From NCBI GenBank assembly GCA_964597035.1, contig CAZQWM010000004.1, positions 1 to 64,000 of the forward strand: a DNA stretch of 64,000 nucleotides, read 5' to 3'. The DNA comes from Fen-1362 sp964597035. Lineage in GTDB: Bacteria; Planctomycetota; Phycisphaerae; Sedimentisphaerales; Anaerobacaceae. Made by a program: the position numbers and the translations under genes. The notes beneath the pieces are model-generated. The model saw only the letters and a program-made list of their open reading frames with translations, did no database searches and had not been told where the DNA came from. Positions 1-9,398 of this stretch are shown here, one piece after another. Within the stretch, counting starts at the first letter, position 1; every line of letters starts with the position of its first letter.

Positions 1-295
1 GTTTAATACGTCTGATTAATTCGGAAATCAATCCCTCCGAGGGCAAAATACACGGGTGGTAAAGCAGCGAAATAGAGGGTCCGGGCAGAGGTCTCTATAT
101 GTGGTTATAGAGCAAAGAAAAAGGGCTGTTTTTGGCGAGCTACGCCGACGGCACAAAAGCAAACCTGTCGGAAACGAGCACGACTGCGTATAGTGCCCAA
201 TGCCATAAGGGGTTGTTTATTACTTGCCAGAAAAAAGCGAATATGTTAGTTTGTAGGGCGGTTTTCATTTACGCGGGCATTAATAGAGGGAAGAT
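1..295. other. Left-edge non-coding stretch
   Basis: No convincing gene was found in these bases. The short open frames have no recognisable protein. A TTGTAGGGCGG string near 252 resembles half of the palindrome found upstream of argH (36487-36504), but it is not a full inverted repeat. The last bases carry a GAGGGAAG ribosome-binding site for the ATPase gene that starts at 296. Confidence 0.5.
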
Positions 296-1906
296 ATGCA
301 GTGTTTGTTTTTTACAGGACTGCTGGGGGGTGCGCACTATTTCGGCGCCGTAGGAGCCGCGATAGTGATTGAAAGTGCCGCGGAGGGGCTTGCCTTTAAT
401 CCCATCAGGCTGCTGCTGCTTATCGGGTGGGTGTATCTGGGGCTGTATTTCGTTCAGCGGGTGGAGTTCAGCGCGGTTGTTCCGAAGCGCTACAAGCCCA
501 TTGCGAATGTCCTGACGCTGGTTCTGGGGCCGATACCGCTGCTGGTGCTGCTGATAGCCGACGTTATCAAGACGCCGAAGGAACAACGCGGCAGCATAGT
601 AGCGGCAATCAGACAACGGCTCGCGATGATAAGTGACGGTATCCGGTCATCGAAGCTTATGGGGAGCAAGGAAAAGGCGATAACACTGCTGGATACTTCG
701 GGAACTGACATCGAGAAAATATACGGTCACGGCAAAATAAATCGGCAGGACAGTCATATCCTGAAACTAACCGAGCAGATGATATATGACGCTCTACAGG
801 ACAGGGCCAGTGACATCCTCATCGACCCGAAAAGCGAAAATGTTTACACGATAAGATACCGCGTTGACGGCATATTGCGCGAGATAGACCGTCTGGAGTC
901 GGGGACGAGTTCGGCGGTGATAAACAGTATAAAAGCGGTTTCAAGTATGGATATATCGGAGAAACGGCGGCCACAGGACGGCGCGTTCGTGGCCAAGACC
1001 GCCGAGGGGACGGTATCTTTCAGGGTGGCAAGCGCCGGCGCGCTCAACGGGGAAAAACTGTCAATCAGGATATTGAAGCAGGACGCGAGCAAATACACGC
1101 TCGAAAGTATAGGGCTTACCGAGAAGCAGCGACACATCATCGAAAAGGCCATCAGCAAACCATCGGGTATGATACTGTTGTGCGGGCCGACGGGGAGCGG
1201 CAAGACGACAACGCTGTACGCGATGCTCAATAAAATTGACTTTTACACCCGAAACGTGATAACGGTCGAGGACCCGATTGAATACGTCCTGCCGAACACA
1301 AGCCAGATAGAAGTTAACCCGAGGGCAGGGATAACCTTCGCAAAATCGCTGCGGAGCATACTTCGTCAGGACCCCGACGTGATTTGCGTCGGTGAGATTC
1401 GAGACGAGGAGACCGCATTAATAGCACTTCAGGCGGCGCAGACCGGCCATCTGGTCCTGGCAACAGTGCACAGTAACAGCACGGCCTCATCGCTGATTCG
1501 GCTCATTGACCTCGGTGTAACAACATTGATGCTGGCGACGGGACTCAATCTGATAGTCTCGCAGCGGTTAGTGCGCCGGCTCTGCAAGTACTGCAAGGCG
1601 CCAGCGAAGCTGAGCAGAAGCCAGATAAAGGATTTCGAGCGGAGAAAAATAAACTACGCCAATATATACGAAGCGGTCGGCTGTGAAAACTGCTTCCAAA
1701 CGGGATATCTCGGCAGAGTTGGAATTTACGACATACTGACGCTCGATGACGATTTGAAGGACAAAATCACGAACAACACGCTGCCGGTGACACAATTGCG
1801 AAAAGATGGTGACGTTCGAGGCAAGTCAAACCTTCAAAAGCAAGGGCTTTTGAAAGTGGTGACCGGAGTAACCAGTCTTGAGGAACTGGCCAGGGTAGTG
1901 GGATAG
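296..1906 (+). CDS. GspE/PilB-family secretion or pilus ATPase with membrane-embedded N-terminus
   Basis: This is a hexameric traffic ATPase of the type II secretion / type IV pilus family, which powers assembly of pseudopili or pili at the inner membrane. Visible motifs are a Walker A (GPTGSGKTTT, about residue 300), the Asp-box/Walker B region (RQDPDVICVGEIRDEET), the His-box (TGHLVLATVHSN) and a C-terminal four-cysteine zinc site (CKYC ... CENC). The usual N-terminal GspE_N/MshEN domain is missing. Instead the first about 100 residues hold two to three hydrophobic segments (around 1-25, 36-55 and 75-93), so the protein is predicted to be membrane tethered. The ATG at 296 follows GAGGGAAG, and an in-frame stop (TAG) lies at 284, so no longer protein is possible. 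The CvpA-like gene follows 4 nt downstream, suggesting an operon. The secretion substrate is unknown. Confidence 0.9.
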   Translation: MQCLFFTGLLGGAHYFGAVGAAIVIESAAEGLAFNPIRLLLLIGWVYLGLYFVQRVEFSAVVPKRYKPIANVLTLVLGPIPLLVLLIADVIKTPKEQRGSIVAAIRQRLAMISDGIRSSKLMGSKEKAITLLDTSGTDIEKIYGHGKINRQDSHILKLTEQMIYDALQDRASDILIDPKSENVYTIRYRVDGILREIDRLESGTSSAVINSIKAVSSMDISEKRRPQDGAFVAKTAEGTVSFRVASAGALNGEKLSIRILKQDASKYTLESIGLTEKQRHIIEKAISKPSGMILLCGPTGSGKTTTLYAMLNKIDFYTRNVITVEDPIEYVLPNTSQIEVNPRAGITFAKSLRSILRQDPDVICVGEIRDEETALIALQAAQTGHLVLATVHSNSTASSLIRLIDLGVTTLMLATGLNLIVSQRLVRRLCKYCKAPAKLSRSQIKDFERRKINYANIYEAVGCENCFQTGYLGRVGIYDILTLDDDLKDKITNNTLPVTQLRKDGDVRGKSNLQKQGLLKVVTGVTSLEELARVVG

Positions 1907-1910
1907 GTTA

Positions 1911-2561
1911 ATGGTTTTTTGGCTCGGAATATTGGTGGCGGCGGTGTTTGCCTACTCGGCAATCAAGCTGGGACTTTACCAGAGCTGGACACTGCTGTTC
2001 AATATCGTCATCGCGGTTTACCTGGCGATACACCTCAGTCCGACGGTTGAGGGTTTTATGCCGGCCAACAGCCCGTGCTCCAAGGCGATGGCGATTCTGG
2101 CGACCGGGGTGGGCGTTTTTCTTATTCTGCACGGGGCATCATACATATTCCTGTTAGGCCAATTCGAGGTGACATTTCCGAAGGGTTTCAGCAAAATCGC
2201 GGCGGGAGTGCTCGGTTTTCTTGCGGGTTTGCTGGTCTGGAGTTTTATGACGTTTGTCATCTGCACGACGCCGTTCTGCGAGCAGGAATTTGTGAAAGAC
2301 ATCGGTTTCGGCAGCAAGAGCTTCGAAGAAGGAAAAATGGAGCCGTATCTGGTATGGTGGTGCAGTATCGTCGATAAGTTTGCGGCGCAGACTGACAGCC
2401 AGACAACTACGGCCGATTCAATCAAGCAACTGCTGACCAAGCAGGCCAAACACTGCAAAAAGCCCCCCACCGACAAACATCCGGGCTCTTCGGAACCCAA
2501 TAGCGTCCCAGATAAGGGCACAGGGGCGGAATATCCCGACCACAGGGTCATACCGCCATAA
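1911..2561 (+). CDS. CvpA-like integral membrane protein
   Basis: A 216-residue protein with about four predicted transmembrane helices in the first 125 residues, in the arrangement of the CvpA (colicin V production) family. That family consists of small inner-membrane proteins of poorly defined function. The C-terminal about 90 residues are hydrophilic, with a Lys/Thr/Pro-rich tail. The gene begins 4 nt after the GspE-type ATPase and is probably co-transcribed with it. Assignment to CvpA rests on topology and overall look rather than a diagnostic motif, so an uncharacterised membrane protein is the alternative. Confidence 0.65.
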   Translation: MVFWLGILVAAVFAYSAIKLGLYQSWTLLFNIVIAVYLAIHLSPTVEGFMPANSPCSKAMAILATGVGVFLILHGASYIFLLGQFEVTFPKGFSKIAAGVLGFLAGLLVWSFMTFVICTTPFCEQEFVKDIGFGSKSFEEGKMEPYLVWWCSIVDKFAAQTDSQTTTADSIKQLLTKQAKHCKKPPTDKHPGSSEPNSVPDKGTGAEYPDHRVIPP

Positions 2562-2658
2562 TCATATATTCAACCCGCGAGTCACAAATGCAGATTGATG
2601 GGGGTAATGTGTTAATTCCGCGCATCTAGAGATGTATATTCGACCAAGGCGGTAATGG

Positions 2659-4452
2659 TTATCTGCGAGCCTGGTCGAGAATGAGGTTTTTGACTTTCTC
2701 GCTCGGCAGGTTCAATGCACCATAGGCGGCGGCAGCGGCAGAGCGCAGGTCGGGGTCGATTTCTTCCGACGCGACCAGCGAATAGATTGCATCGACGGTT
2801 GTGTCATCGAGCAGACAGCCGTTTAACTTGGCTGAAACACTAAGAGAGTTGAAGGCCGCTAACCGAATCTCCTGAGAGTAGTCTTGCGACAGGGCCATAG
2901 CCGCGACGGCCTGCTGGGCAGTCGGCGTTTTGAGGTGGGCAAGGATTTGTCCGGCAAGCATCTGGATTTCGTCTCTTTTATCTTTCGTCGCGGCAATAAG
3001 AGTCGTTTCGGCCTCGGACAAATCGAGTATGGGATTGCGGCTAACGGCGAGCTTGAGCATAACCTTTGCCGCGCGCAAGGCGTATGAATCGGCCAACGGG
3101 CCGTTCCACATCGGTATATCTTCATTAACCTGTTCCGAGCTTTGAGTAAGCGCTTCGGCGAGATTAGCCATTACAAGGCGGCTTTCCGGGAAGATTTGCA
3201 TCGGACCCGCGGCGGCGATTGCAATTGCGGCGCTGAAGCTTACGGCTTTATTGTCAAACGAAAGTGCCTCGGCAAGGGGCTGGGCGGGACCGAGCCTGTA
3301 AAACAGCGAACACTCGCCAGCAGTCGTCGACAGGGCTTCGACTACACCGAGTGCGACCTGGGCATCTTTGTCTTTAATCGCACGGGCCAGGGCCTGATGG
3401 AGATATTCGGCACCGGCGGTCGTCGCGTAGGTCATCGCGTCGGCGTGGTTGGGGCCGCAATAAGGGGGCATTTGCGGGTCGAAGGACTCTGCCTTGAAGA
3501 AGCCGGCGACCCATAACCCGATAGCCCGGCCGAAGTCGGGGTCGGCTTTAAGAGCCCATTCGCAGCAACGCATCGCCATAAGCTCGCTGAAGTATCCCTT
3601 GTCAACCTCCTCGCGAGTGAGGCGTGCGGTGTTTGCATTCCAGAACCAGATATTGGCAAAGTTTGCATCTTCTGCTGGGGCGAGCGAGTCGGCGTGATAA
3701 TAATAGTCCTCTCCCAGGCGATAGAACAAGTGCGCAGCAGGCGCCCTGAGCGAAGCGGGATTTATTTGGCCGATGCTTTGTTCGGCCAGCGTTCGAAGCT
3801 GGGGTGAATCGTCCTTTTCGGCAACGAATTTGAGATACGGCAATGACTGCGGATAACCGATTTTGCCGAGTGCCTTTATTATCTCGGCTTTGACACCGAC
3901 GTTGTCGGTCTGCAGGGCTGCGACGAGAGGCCTTATCGCCTGCCTGCTCATCCGTCCAAGTGCATCGGCGATGTTGGGCCATTCGTCCCTGCGGCTCTGG
4001 TCTGCAAGGGCATCGAGCATATACATTACGGCGTATTCGCCCGCGTCATTTAGTCGCTTAATAGCGGCAAGTCGACCACGGTCCGTCGTGCTGAGGCGGG
4101 CGATTTCCTCAACGATGACTTTGGGGTCGGAACGACGAACGAACCTTCCCCGCTCGATTATATCAATCATCTTTCCGCAAAGCGCGGCAAGCTCCGCATC
4201 CGCGAGGTTTTCTTTGGCCCTTAGCAGAAGTGCGTAACCCTGCGGGTTGTCACTGGCAAGGTTAAAAAGCTCCACCGGCTCCGGAGAGCTGTCGAGAATC
4301 GCCTTAGCGTAGCCGGCGGCGAGGTCGAATCGCCCGATTTTCAGGTAGTGAAGGAAGTCATTGTAGTTTTCCTGCAGCGACTGTGCGAAAGCGGGAGCAA
4401 GCACGACAAGACCGACAGCAACAGCCGCGACGAGAGTGTTTCTGTTAATCAT
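2659..4452 (-). CDS. Exported HEAT-repeat protein
   Basis: A 597-residue protein with a clear signal peptide (MINRNTLVAA ... APAFA, cleavage expected before QSLQ). The mature part is made of helical repeats of HEAT/PBS-lyase type: the stretch around residues 130-230 (LADQSRRDEWPNIADALGRM, ALGKIGYPQSLPYLKFVAE) is typical, and a second repeat block lies near the C-terminus. Such solenoids are protein-binding scaffolds; no catalytic motif is visible. The start at 4452 has GGAG eight bases upstream. It converges with the CvpA-like gene and has no same-strand partner nearby. The exact function is unknown. Confidence 0.8.
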   Translation of the reverse strand: MINRNTLVAAVAVGLVVLAPAFAQSLQENYNDFLHYLKIGRFDLAAGYAKAILDSSPEPVELFNLASDNPQGYALLLRAKENLADAELAALCGKMIDIIERGRFVRRSDPKVIVEEIARLSTTDRGRLAAIKRLNDAGEYAVMYMLDALADQSRRDEWPNIADALGRMSRQAIRPLVAALQTDNVGVKAEIIKALGKIGYPQSLPYLKFVAEKDDSPQLRTLAEQSIGQINPASLRAPAAHLFYRLGEDYYYHADSLAPAEDANFANIWFWNANTARLTREEVDKGYFSELMAMRCCEWALKADPDFGRAIGLWVAGFFKAESFDPQMPPYCGPNHADAMTYATTAGAEYLHQALARAIKDKDAQVALGVVEALSTTAGECSLFYRLGPAQPLAEALSFDNKAVSFSAAIAIAAAGPMQIFPESRLVMANLAEALTQSSEQVNEDIPMWNGPLADSYALRAAKVMLKLAVSRNPILDLSEAETTLIAATKDKRDEIQMLAGQILAHLKTPTAQQAVAAMALSQDYSQEIRLAAFNSLSVSAKLNGCLLDDTTVDAIYSLVASEEIDPDLRSAAAAAYGALNLPSEKVKNLILDQARR

Positions 4453-5107
4453 GGAAAAGTCTCCAAAATCCGGTACGCTTCATCACCACGGATTACGCCG
4501 AAATACAGCATAATCGGCAAGATTACAGCCAGTTTCCGCCCCAATGCCGCCTAATGGGCCGGCTGAAGCGCAAGTACTTGCAGTAATCGTCTTTAGAGAC
4601 ACTATACTAAAGATAAATAGCCATTCTGTCAATAAAAAACGGCCCATTGCTAAAAGCAAACCCATTTTATCGGCCCCGAGGGCCGGTTTATATCCCACAC
4701 CGCGTAAAGTGAATCTATCAGGGTCGGCCCGAGGCCGGGAGAACCGGTTTGAAGTCAAAATTACGAGCTGACAAGTCAGAGGAATTGGAGAAATTCCGCA
4801 AGCCAGGTCCAGGCATAGTTTCTGCAAAGCCCGCACGATGATGATAACCGGCGCTTAGGAAAAGCGCTTCGCGAGTCCATCGAAAAATCGAAACCTCAAT
4901 GGAACCTGTGACGGAATAAAAGTCGGAGGAATTTTTGTTGTCAAGGCGGCAGCGCATTATATAATCCAGCGAATTGAAGGAATACAAATCCGGCGCGAAG
5001 CACGGAGATGTTGGGCCAAACCGACGAGTGAGGTTGATTAGGCGTAAAAGTAACACAAGTTTTTTGCAGGTTTGCAAAGTCGCATAAGCGCGACACAGGA
5101 GAGTGAG
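4453..5107. other. 655-nt intergenic region between divergent genes
   Basis: This region separates the HEAT-repeat gene (minus strand) from pdaD (plus strand) and must hold promoters for both. The open frames within it have no recognisable protein and overlap each other in opposite directions. One perfect 6-bp GC-rich hairpin lies at 4671-4685. No known RNA motif was recognised. The last bases carry the pdaD ribosome-binding site. Confidence 0.5.
4671..4685. repeat. Small GC-rich hairpin
   Basis: CGGCCC and GGGCCG form a perfect 6-bp inverted repeat around a CGA loop, followed by GTTTAT on the plus strand. It could be a weak terminator or a chance palindrome; its role is unknown. Confidence 0.35.
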
Positions 5108-5659
5108 ATGAAGGAGCTTGTCCCTGCGAAGGTATTTCTAACCAAAGGGGTCGGTCGGCACAAGTATCGGCTTAAATCATTCGAGGATGCGCTCCGAGCA
5201 GCGGGAGTGGCGCAGCAGAACCTCGTGCAGGTTTCGTCGATACTGCCGCCGAGATGCAAGGTAATCAGCAGAGAAGCCGGACTGAAACGACTTACACCGG
5301 GCGAGATAAACTACTGCGTAATGGCGAGGTCTGAAACCAACGAGCACGGCCGGCTCATTGCTTCCTCAATAGGTATCGCAGTTCCAAAAGACAAAAATAA
5401 CTGGGGATATATCAGCGAAGTCCACGGCTACGGAATGAACGAGGGACAGGCGTCGGATTTCGCAGAAGACCTTGCGGCAGAGATGCTCGGCACGACCTTG
5501 GGGCTGGAGGTGGACCCGAACAAGGCCTGGTCGGAGAAAGAACAATTGTATAAATCAACCGGGCTGATAATCAGAACATCGAACATAACACAGACGGCAC
5601 GCGGAATGGCACAACTCTGGACGACAACAGTGGCGATAGCAATGTTTCTCTTCGATTAA
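5108..5659 (+). CDS. pdaD: Pyruvoyl-dependent arginine decarboxylase (PdaD)
   Basis: Decarboxylates arginine to agmatine in the cytoplasm. PdaD enzymes are made as a proenzyme that cuts itself at a Ser-Ser bond, leaving a pyruvoyl group on the alpha chain. Here the SSILPP motif places the cut between Ser43 and Ser44. The downstream IGIAVPKD and GLEVDPNKAW ... stretches fit the family, and the 183-residue length is normal. The ATG at 5108 was chosen because CAGGAGAG precedes it; an upstream in-frame start at 5072 would add an atypical N-terminus. The neighbour 88 nt downstream is an agmatinase-family gene, so the pair gives arginine to agmatine to putrescine. PdaD is best known from archaea and a few bacterial phyla. 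Confidence 0.93.
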   Translation: MKELVPAKVFLTKGVGRHKYRLKSFEDALRAAGVAQQNLVQVSSILPPRCKVISREAGLKRLTPGEINYCVMARSETNEHGRLIASSIGIAVPKDKNNWGYISEVHGYGMNEGQASDFAEDLAAEMLGTTLGLEVDPNKAWSEKEQLYKSTGLIIRTSNITQTARGMAQLWTTTVAIAMFLFD

Positions 5660-5747
5660 TGCCGCCAAAGCGATTTTTAATGTAGATGCATTGAAGCTCC
5701 TTTTGGCGGTTTCAGCCCAGCGGTAAAAAAGAAGGTTTCAACGGCCA

Positions 5748-6614
5748 ATGGCAAAAGCAATCTATCTCGGTGATATTGACAGCAAATTCAGCGACCCCGC
5801 TGGGTCGAAGGTCGCCATTATACCCGTGCCTTACGACGAAACGAGCACCTGGGGAAAAGGCGCGGACAAAGGGCCTGCTGCGATAATCGAGGCATCGGCC
5901 AACTTAGAGCATTACGACATAGAGACCGACAGCGAGCCGTACAGGATGGGAATTTTCACGGACGAGCCGGTGAGGGAGAAGTCCTCACCGGGAAAAATGG
6001 TCGAGGCGGTCGAAAAAAGGGTCGCTCGCCACGCAGCCGACGGAAAATTTCCCGTAGTTGTCGGCGGTGAGCATTCCGTAAGCATCGGGGCAATGAAAGC
6101 GCAGGCGAAAAGGTATAAAAACCTCAGCATTTTGCAGCTCGATGCCCACAGTGACCTCAGGGCCGAATACCTCGGCTCGAAATATAACCACGCCTGCGTG
6201 ATGTCAAGGGCGAAAGAGCTTTGCCCGATTGTTCAGGTGGGAATCCGAAGTATGGACATCAGCGAAAAAACTCTGCTGGACAAAAGCAGGATGCTTTTCG
6301 CGGAGGATATTCGCGGCAGAGCCGGCTGGGACGAGGCGGTTATAAAAATGCTCACAGACAACGTCTATGTAACGATAGATTTGGACGTATTCGACCCGTC
6401 GATAATGCCGTCGACCGGGACGCCTGAGCCGGGCGGGCTGGGCTGGTATGAGGTGCTGGGGCTTTTACGTCAGGTATTTCACAATCGTAACGTAACCGGC
6501 TTCGACGTCGTTGAGCTATGCCCCAAAAAGGAAGACAAGGCCCCCGATTTCTTAGCTGCAAAGCTAATCTACAAACTGGTAAGCTATAAGTTCAGAGGCG
6601 AAATCCACGAATAA
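5748..6614 (+). CDS. speB: Agmatinase (arginase/ureohydrolase family)
   Basis: A 288-residue ureohydrolase expected to split agmatine into putrescine and urea with a two-manganese centre. The metal-binding motifs are all visible: GGEHS (about residue 107), DAHSDLR (about 130) and DLDVFDPS (about 208). An arginase would carry the same motifs. Agmatinase is preferred because the gene sits directly downstream of the arginine decarboxylase pdaD, on the same strand, and so completes a polyamine route. No dedicated regulator is adjacent. Confidence 0.9.
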   Translation: MAKAIYLGDIDSKFSDPAGSKVAIIPVPYDETSTWGKGADKGPAAIIEASANLEHYDIETDSEPYRMGIFTDEPVREKSSPGKMVEAVEKRVARHAADGKFPVVVGGEHSVSIGAMKAQAKRYKNLSILQLDAHSDLRAEYLGSKYNHACVMSRAKELCPIVQVGIRSMDISEKTLLDKSRMLFAEDIRGRAGWDEAVIKMLTDNVYVTIDLDVFDPSIMPSTGTPEPGGLGWYEVLGLLRQVFHNRNVTGFDVVELCPKKEDKAPDFLAAKLIYKLVSYKFRGEIHE

Positions 6615-6649
6615 ATAACTACCCTAATCCACTGCACTACGAGCTTCGA

Positions 6650-7867
6650 TTAAACGTTGAGCTTTTTATGTGATTGCAGCCAGTTTGTTACCCACTTGTG
6701 TGCCTGTCCAGGTGACTTGAGTTGTCCTTCCAGTTGGGCGATATACATTTCGCGGGTGAGCTGGCCGAGCTGCGGGCCGGGATGAGCACCGAGGGTCATC
6801 AGGTCGTGGCCGTTTAACAACGGCTTCGGTTTTAATTCCACGCCTTTCAATTGCCTTATCCTTGCTCGCAACTTCACCAGCGGGCCAATCGACCGATTGC
6901 TCGCTTTTTGAATCGCCTTTTGCAAGCTGAAGAGGTCCTCGAAATACGGCTCAAACAAAAGCAGTTTCAACTCCGCCAGCGACAAGTCCCCGAGTAATTT
7001 ACCGCGACGGTCCAGAAGAAACCTTATGTGCCTGTTTTGATTCCTGCTGAGTTTCAGCAGCTTACAATTCTCAAGCGCAAAGGCGGTCTCAAAACCTGCA
7101 AACAGGGCCGCAAGGCCAAGGGGAAAATCTATCCTGGCCGGCAGGTTGGCCAGTAAACGGATAATGAATCCGGCGCCTTCGCAGGAACAGCCGGGGAAAA
7201 TAAATTCGGCCAGACCTGTTTTAATCAAGAGTCGGAACCCTTCGGCCCTGTTGGGGCTGACGAGAATGCCTTCCAGCTCGGCAGCGATTCTCTCACCGCT
7301 GATTTTTGTAATGTTTTTTGCCGCTTCACATATTGCGGCCTTAGTTTGCGGCTCGATTGAAAAATCCAGTTGTGTCGAGAATCGCACGGCACGGAGCATA
7401 CGCAGATAGTCTTCCCTGAACCTTTCGGCGGGAGCGCCGACTGTGCGAATGATGCGTTTGTTGAGGTCCGCCCGACCGCCGTAATAGTCAATCACCTTTT
7501 TGGCAAGAGGGTCATAGAACATCGAGTTGACGGTGAAATCCCTTCTGGCAGCATCCTCGGCGGCGGAAGCGAAACGAACTTTCGAGGGATGCCGGCCGTC
7601 GGCGTAATCGGATTCGGTCCTGAAAGTGGCGACTTCGAACTGTGTGCCGTCCAACAGTACGATAACGACACCGAACTTTGCACCGACTTTGAGTGTCCGG
7701 CGGAAAAGCTTCACGACCTCTGCGGGAGTGGCGCTGGTTGCGACGTCATAATCGCTGGGCCGTCTCTTCAGGAGCATATCACGGACGCAGCCGCCGGCCA
7801 ACAGTGCCTCGAAGCCGGCCTTGCGAAGGCGTCTTACAATTTTAACTGCCGTGTGTTTGTTCGCCAT
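6650..7867 (-). CDS. CCA tRNA nucleotidyltransferase / poly(A) polymerase family protein
   Basis: A class II nucleotidyltransferase that adds CCA to tRNA 3' ends or tails RNA. The N-terminal head has the signature GGCVRDMLL followed by the catalytic DYDVATSA carboxylates (about residues 21-43). The RRDFTVNSMFYDP and flexible-loop/RNA-binding helices (EDYLRMLRAVRF) follow, and the length of 405 residues is normal. The tRNA-Leu gene in this window does not encode its CCA end, so the organism needs such an enzyme. The start overlaps the end of rsmD by 26 nt, indicating translational coupling. Whether it makes CCA or poly(A) cannot be told from the motifs seen. Confidence 0.9.
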   Translation of the reverse strand: MANKHTAVKIVRRLRKAGFEALLAGGCVRDMLLKRRPSDYDVATSATPAEVVKLFRRTLKVGAKFGVVIVLLDGTQFEVATFRTESDYADGRHPSKVRFASAAEDAARRDFTVNSMFYDPLAKKVIDYYGGRADLNKRIIRTVGAPAERFREDYLRMLRAVRFSTQLDFSIEPQTKAAICEAAKNITKISGERIAAELEGILVSPNRAEGFRLLIKTGLAEFIFPGCSCEGAGFIIRLLANLPARIDFPLGLAALFAGFETAFALENCKLLKLSRNQNRHIRFLLDRRGKLLGDLSLAELKLLLFEPYFEDLFSLQKAIQKASNRSIGPLVKLRARIRQLKGVELKPKPLLNGHDLMTLGAHPGPQLGQLTREMYIAQLEGQLKSPGQAHKWVTNWLQSHKKLNV

Positions 7868-8435
7868 CTGCTTTACACCGATATATGGTTACAGCCATAG
7901 TGCCCCACTGGCGTTTTTCTATAGTTTCAAGTCGGCCGTAGTCCTTTGCCAGGATTGATTTACGACTTGTGCGGACAACGACATAACCGCCGGGTTTAAT
8001 GTAGCTTCCCAGTCGAGTCAGCAGCGACGCCAGCGGCGAGCCGGGCCGAACTTCCGCCGAATCAACGTAGGGCGGGTCCACAAAAACAAGGTCGTATCCA
8101 GGATGACCGACGGAAAAATCCAGCTTGAATGCGTCTGCTCGGAGGACTTTCGCCTGCTTTACGAATCCGGCTTTTTCGATGTTTTTCTCGAGCACTGCCG
8201 CCACCTTGTCATCATATTCCACAAAGGCCACGAACCTCGCCCCCCTGCTTAGTGACTCAAGCCCCAGCGACCCGATACCGGCGAACAGGTCCGCGACGGT
8301 CTTGTCGGCGGGCAGGTCGTATTTTCGCAGTATGTTAAAAAGCGATTCCTTGACACGGTCGATGATGGGGCGCGAATCGAGGCCTATGGGGCTGAACAGC
8401 TTCATACCACGCTTTGTTCCGGCGATAACTCTCAT
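7842..8435 (-). CDS. rsmD: 16S rRNA (guanine966-N2)-methyltransferase RsmD
   Basis: Methylates the exocyclic amine of G966 in 16S rRNA using S-adenosylmethionine. The family N-terminus MRVIAGTKRG is present, followed by RPIIDRVKESLFNIL, the SAM-binding loop VADLFAGIGSLGLESLSRGA and the catalytic VFVDPPY motif (about residues 119-125). Its length of 197 residues is normal. It is upstream of, and overlaps, the CCA-adding enzyme gene, forming a small RNA-processing operon on the minus strand. Confidence 0.94.
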   Translation of the reverse strand: MRVIAGTKRGMKLFSPIGLDSRPIIDRVKESLFNILRKYDLPADKTVADLFAGIGSLGLESLSRGARFVAFVEYDDKVAAVLEKNIEKAGFVKQAKVLRADAFKLDFSVGHPGYDLVFVDPPYVDSAEVRPGSPLASLLTRLGSYIKPGGYVVVRTSRKSILAKDYGRLETIEKRQWGTMAVTIYRCKADGEQTHGS

Positions 8436-8686
8436 ACGGACACCTTTAACGACAACCTCCGGGCCGATGTTTTACGCAAATCCGCATACAAAGGGGGATT
8501 TTATCAGCAGGCCGAGGGAGGGTCTATGGCAAAATTCTTACAAACCGTTTTCATACCGGCCGCGTAGCATCCAAAAGACAATAGCCCATTCGTCGGAATG
8601 GTTCTTTGATATACGAGAAGCAAAGAACGCTGCCTGAGAGAAATCGGGCGGCTTGAAAAACGAAAAATTTTACTAAGGAGAGGATA

Positions 8687-9295
8687 ATGTGGAATACAAA
8701 CAAAACAATCCGGGCCATGGCAACACTGGCAGCACTGGTCGTGGCTGGCGCGGTCATTGCAGGGGACAAACAAGCCCCCGTGAAGGCGCCGCAGTTTACC
8801 CTGACAAATTACACCGGCGAAGAGGTGAAGCTGGCGGATTTCAAGGGTAAGATAGTCGTACTCGAATGGTTCAATTACGAATGCCCGTTCTCGAGATACC
8901 ACCACGAAACGGTCGCCACAATGAAGAACATCGCCAACAAGTATAAAGATAAGGGTTTGGTGTGGCTCGCGATAAACAGCACCGGTCATCAGGAAACAGA
9001 CCAGAACAAAGAATTCGCCGAAAAGAACGGCGTTCCGTTTCCGATACTAAATGACAGCCCGGGCGCTACGGGCAAGGCCTACGGCGCAAAGACAACACCG
9101 CACATATTCATCGTCGATACCGAAGGCAATATCGCTTACAACGGCGCAATTGACAACGCCCCTTTGGGCAATGCCCCGGACAAAGGCGAAATAGTCAATT
9201 ACGCGGACAAGGCACTTGCCGAGCTGACGGCGGGTGAAAAAGTCAGCACACCGCAAACGAAGCCATACGGCTGTTCCGTCAAATATAACAAGTGA
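8687..9295 (+). CDS. Exported peroxiredoxin/thioredoxin-fold (AhpC/TSA-type) protein
   Basis: A 202-residue protein with an N-terminal signal peptide (about residues 1-26, ending VIAGD). It is followed by a thioredoxin-fold AhpC/TSA domain: APQFTLTNYTGEEVKLADFK, the candidate active-site region WFNYECPFSRYHH with one cysteine, and the TPHIFIVD cis-proline loop. A second cysteine lies at the extreme C-terminus (YGCSVKY). The family covers peroxide reductases and cell-envelope redox proteins; the exact reaction is not resolved. The start has a strong AAGGAGAGG site. A GC-rich hairpin just downstream probably ends the transcript before msrB. Confidence 0.85.
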   Translation: MWNTNKTIRAMATLAALVVAGAVIAGDKQAPVKAPQFTLTNYTGEEVKLADFKGKIVVLEWFNYECPFSRYHHETVATMKNIANKYKDKGLVWLAINSTGHQETDQNKEFAEKNGVPFPILNDSPGATGKAYGAKTTPHIFIVDTEGNIAYNGAIDNAPLGNAPDKGEIVNYADKALAELTAGEKVSTPQTKPYGCSVKYNK

Positions 9296-9318
9296 TGCAA
9301 TACTGGCTGCCCATTCTC

Positions 9319-9355
9319 AAGCCGCCGGCCGTGGGACCCATCCGGTCGGCGGCTT
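9319..9355 (+). terminator. Stem-loop after the peroxiredoxin-like gene
   Basis: A 12-bp inverted repeat (9319-9330 with 9344-9355, one G-T pair) encloses a 13-nt loop, 23 bases after the stop codon. The 3' side is only mildly T-rich, so it may be a terminator or an RNA-stabilising structure. Confidence 0.5.
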
Positions 9356-9398
9356 CGTATATACAAATAAATGAACTTTTTTGATACAGGAGGTAGTC

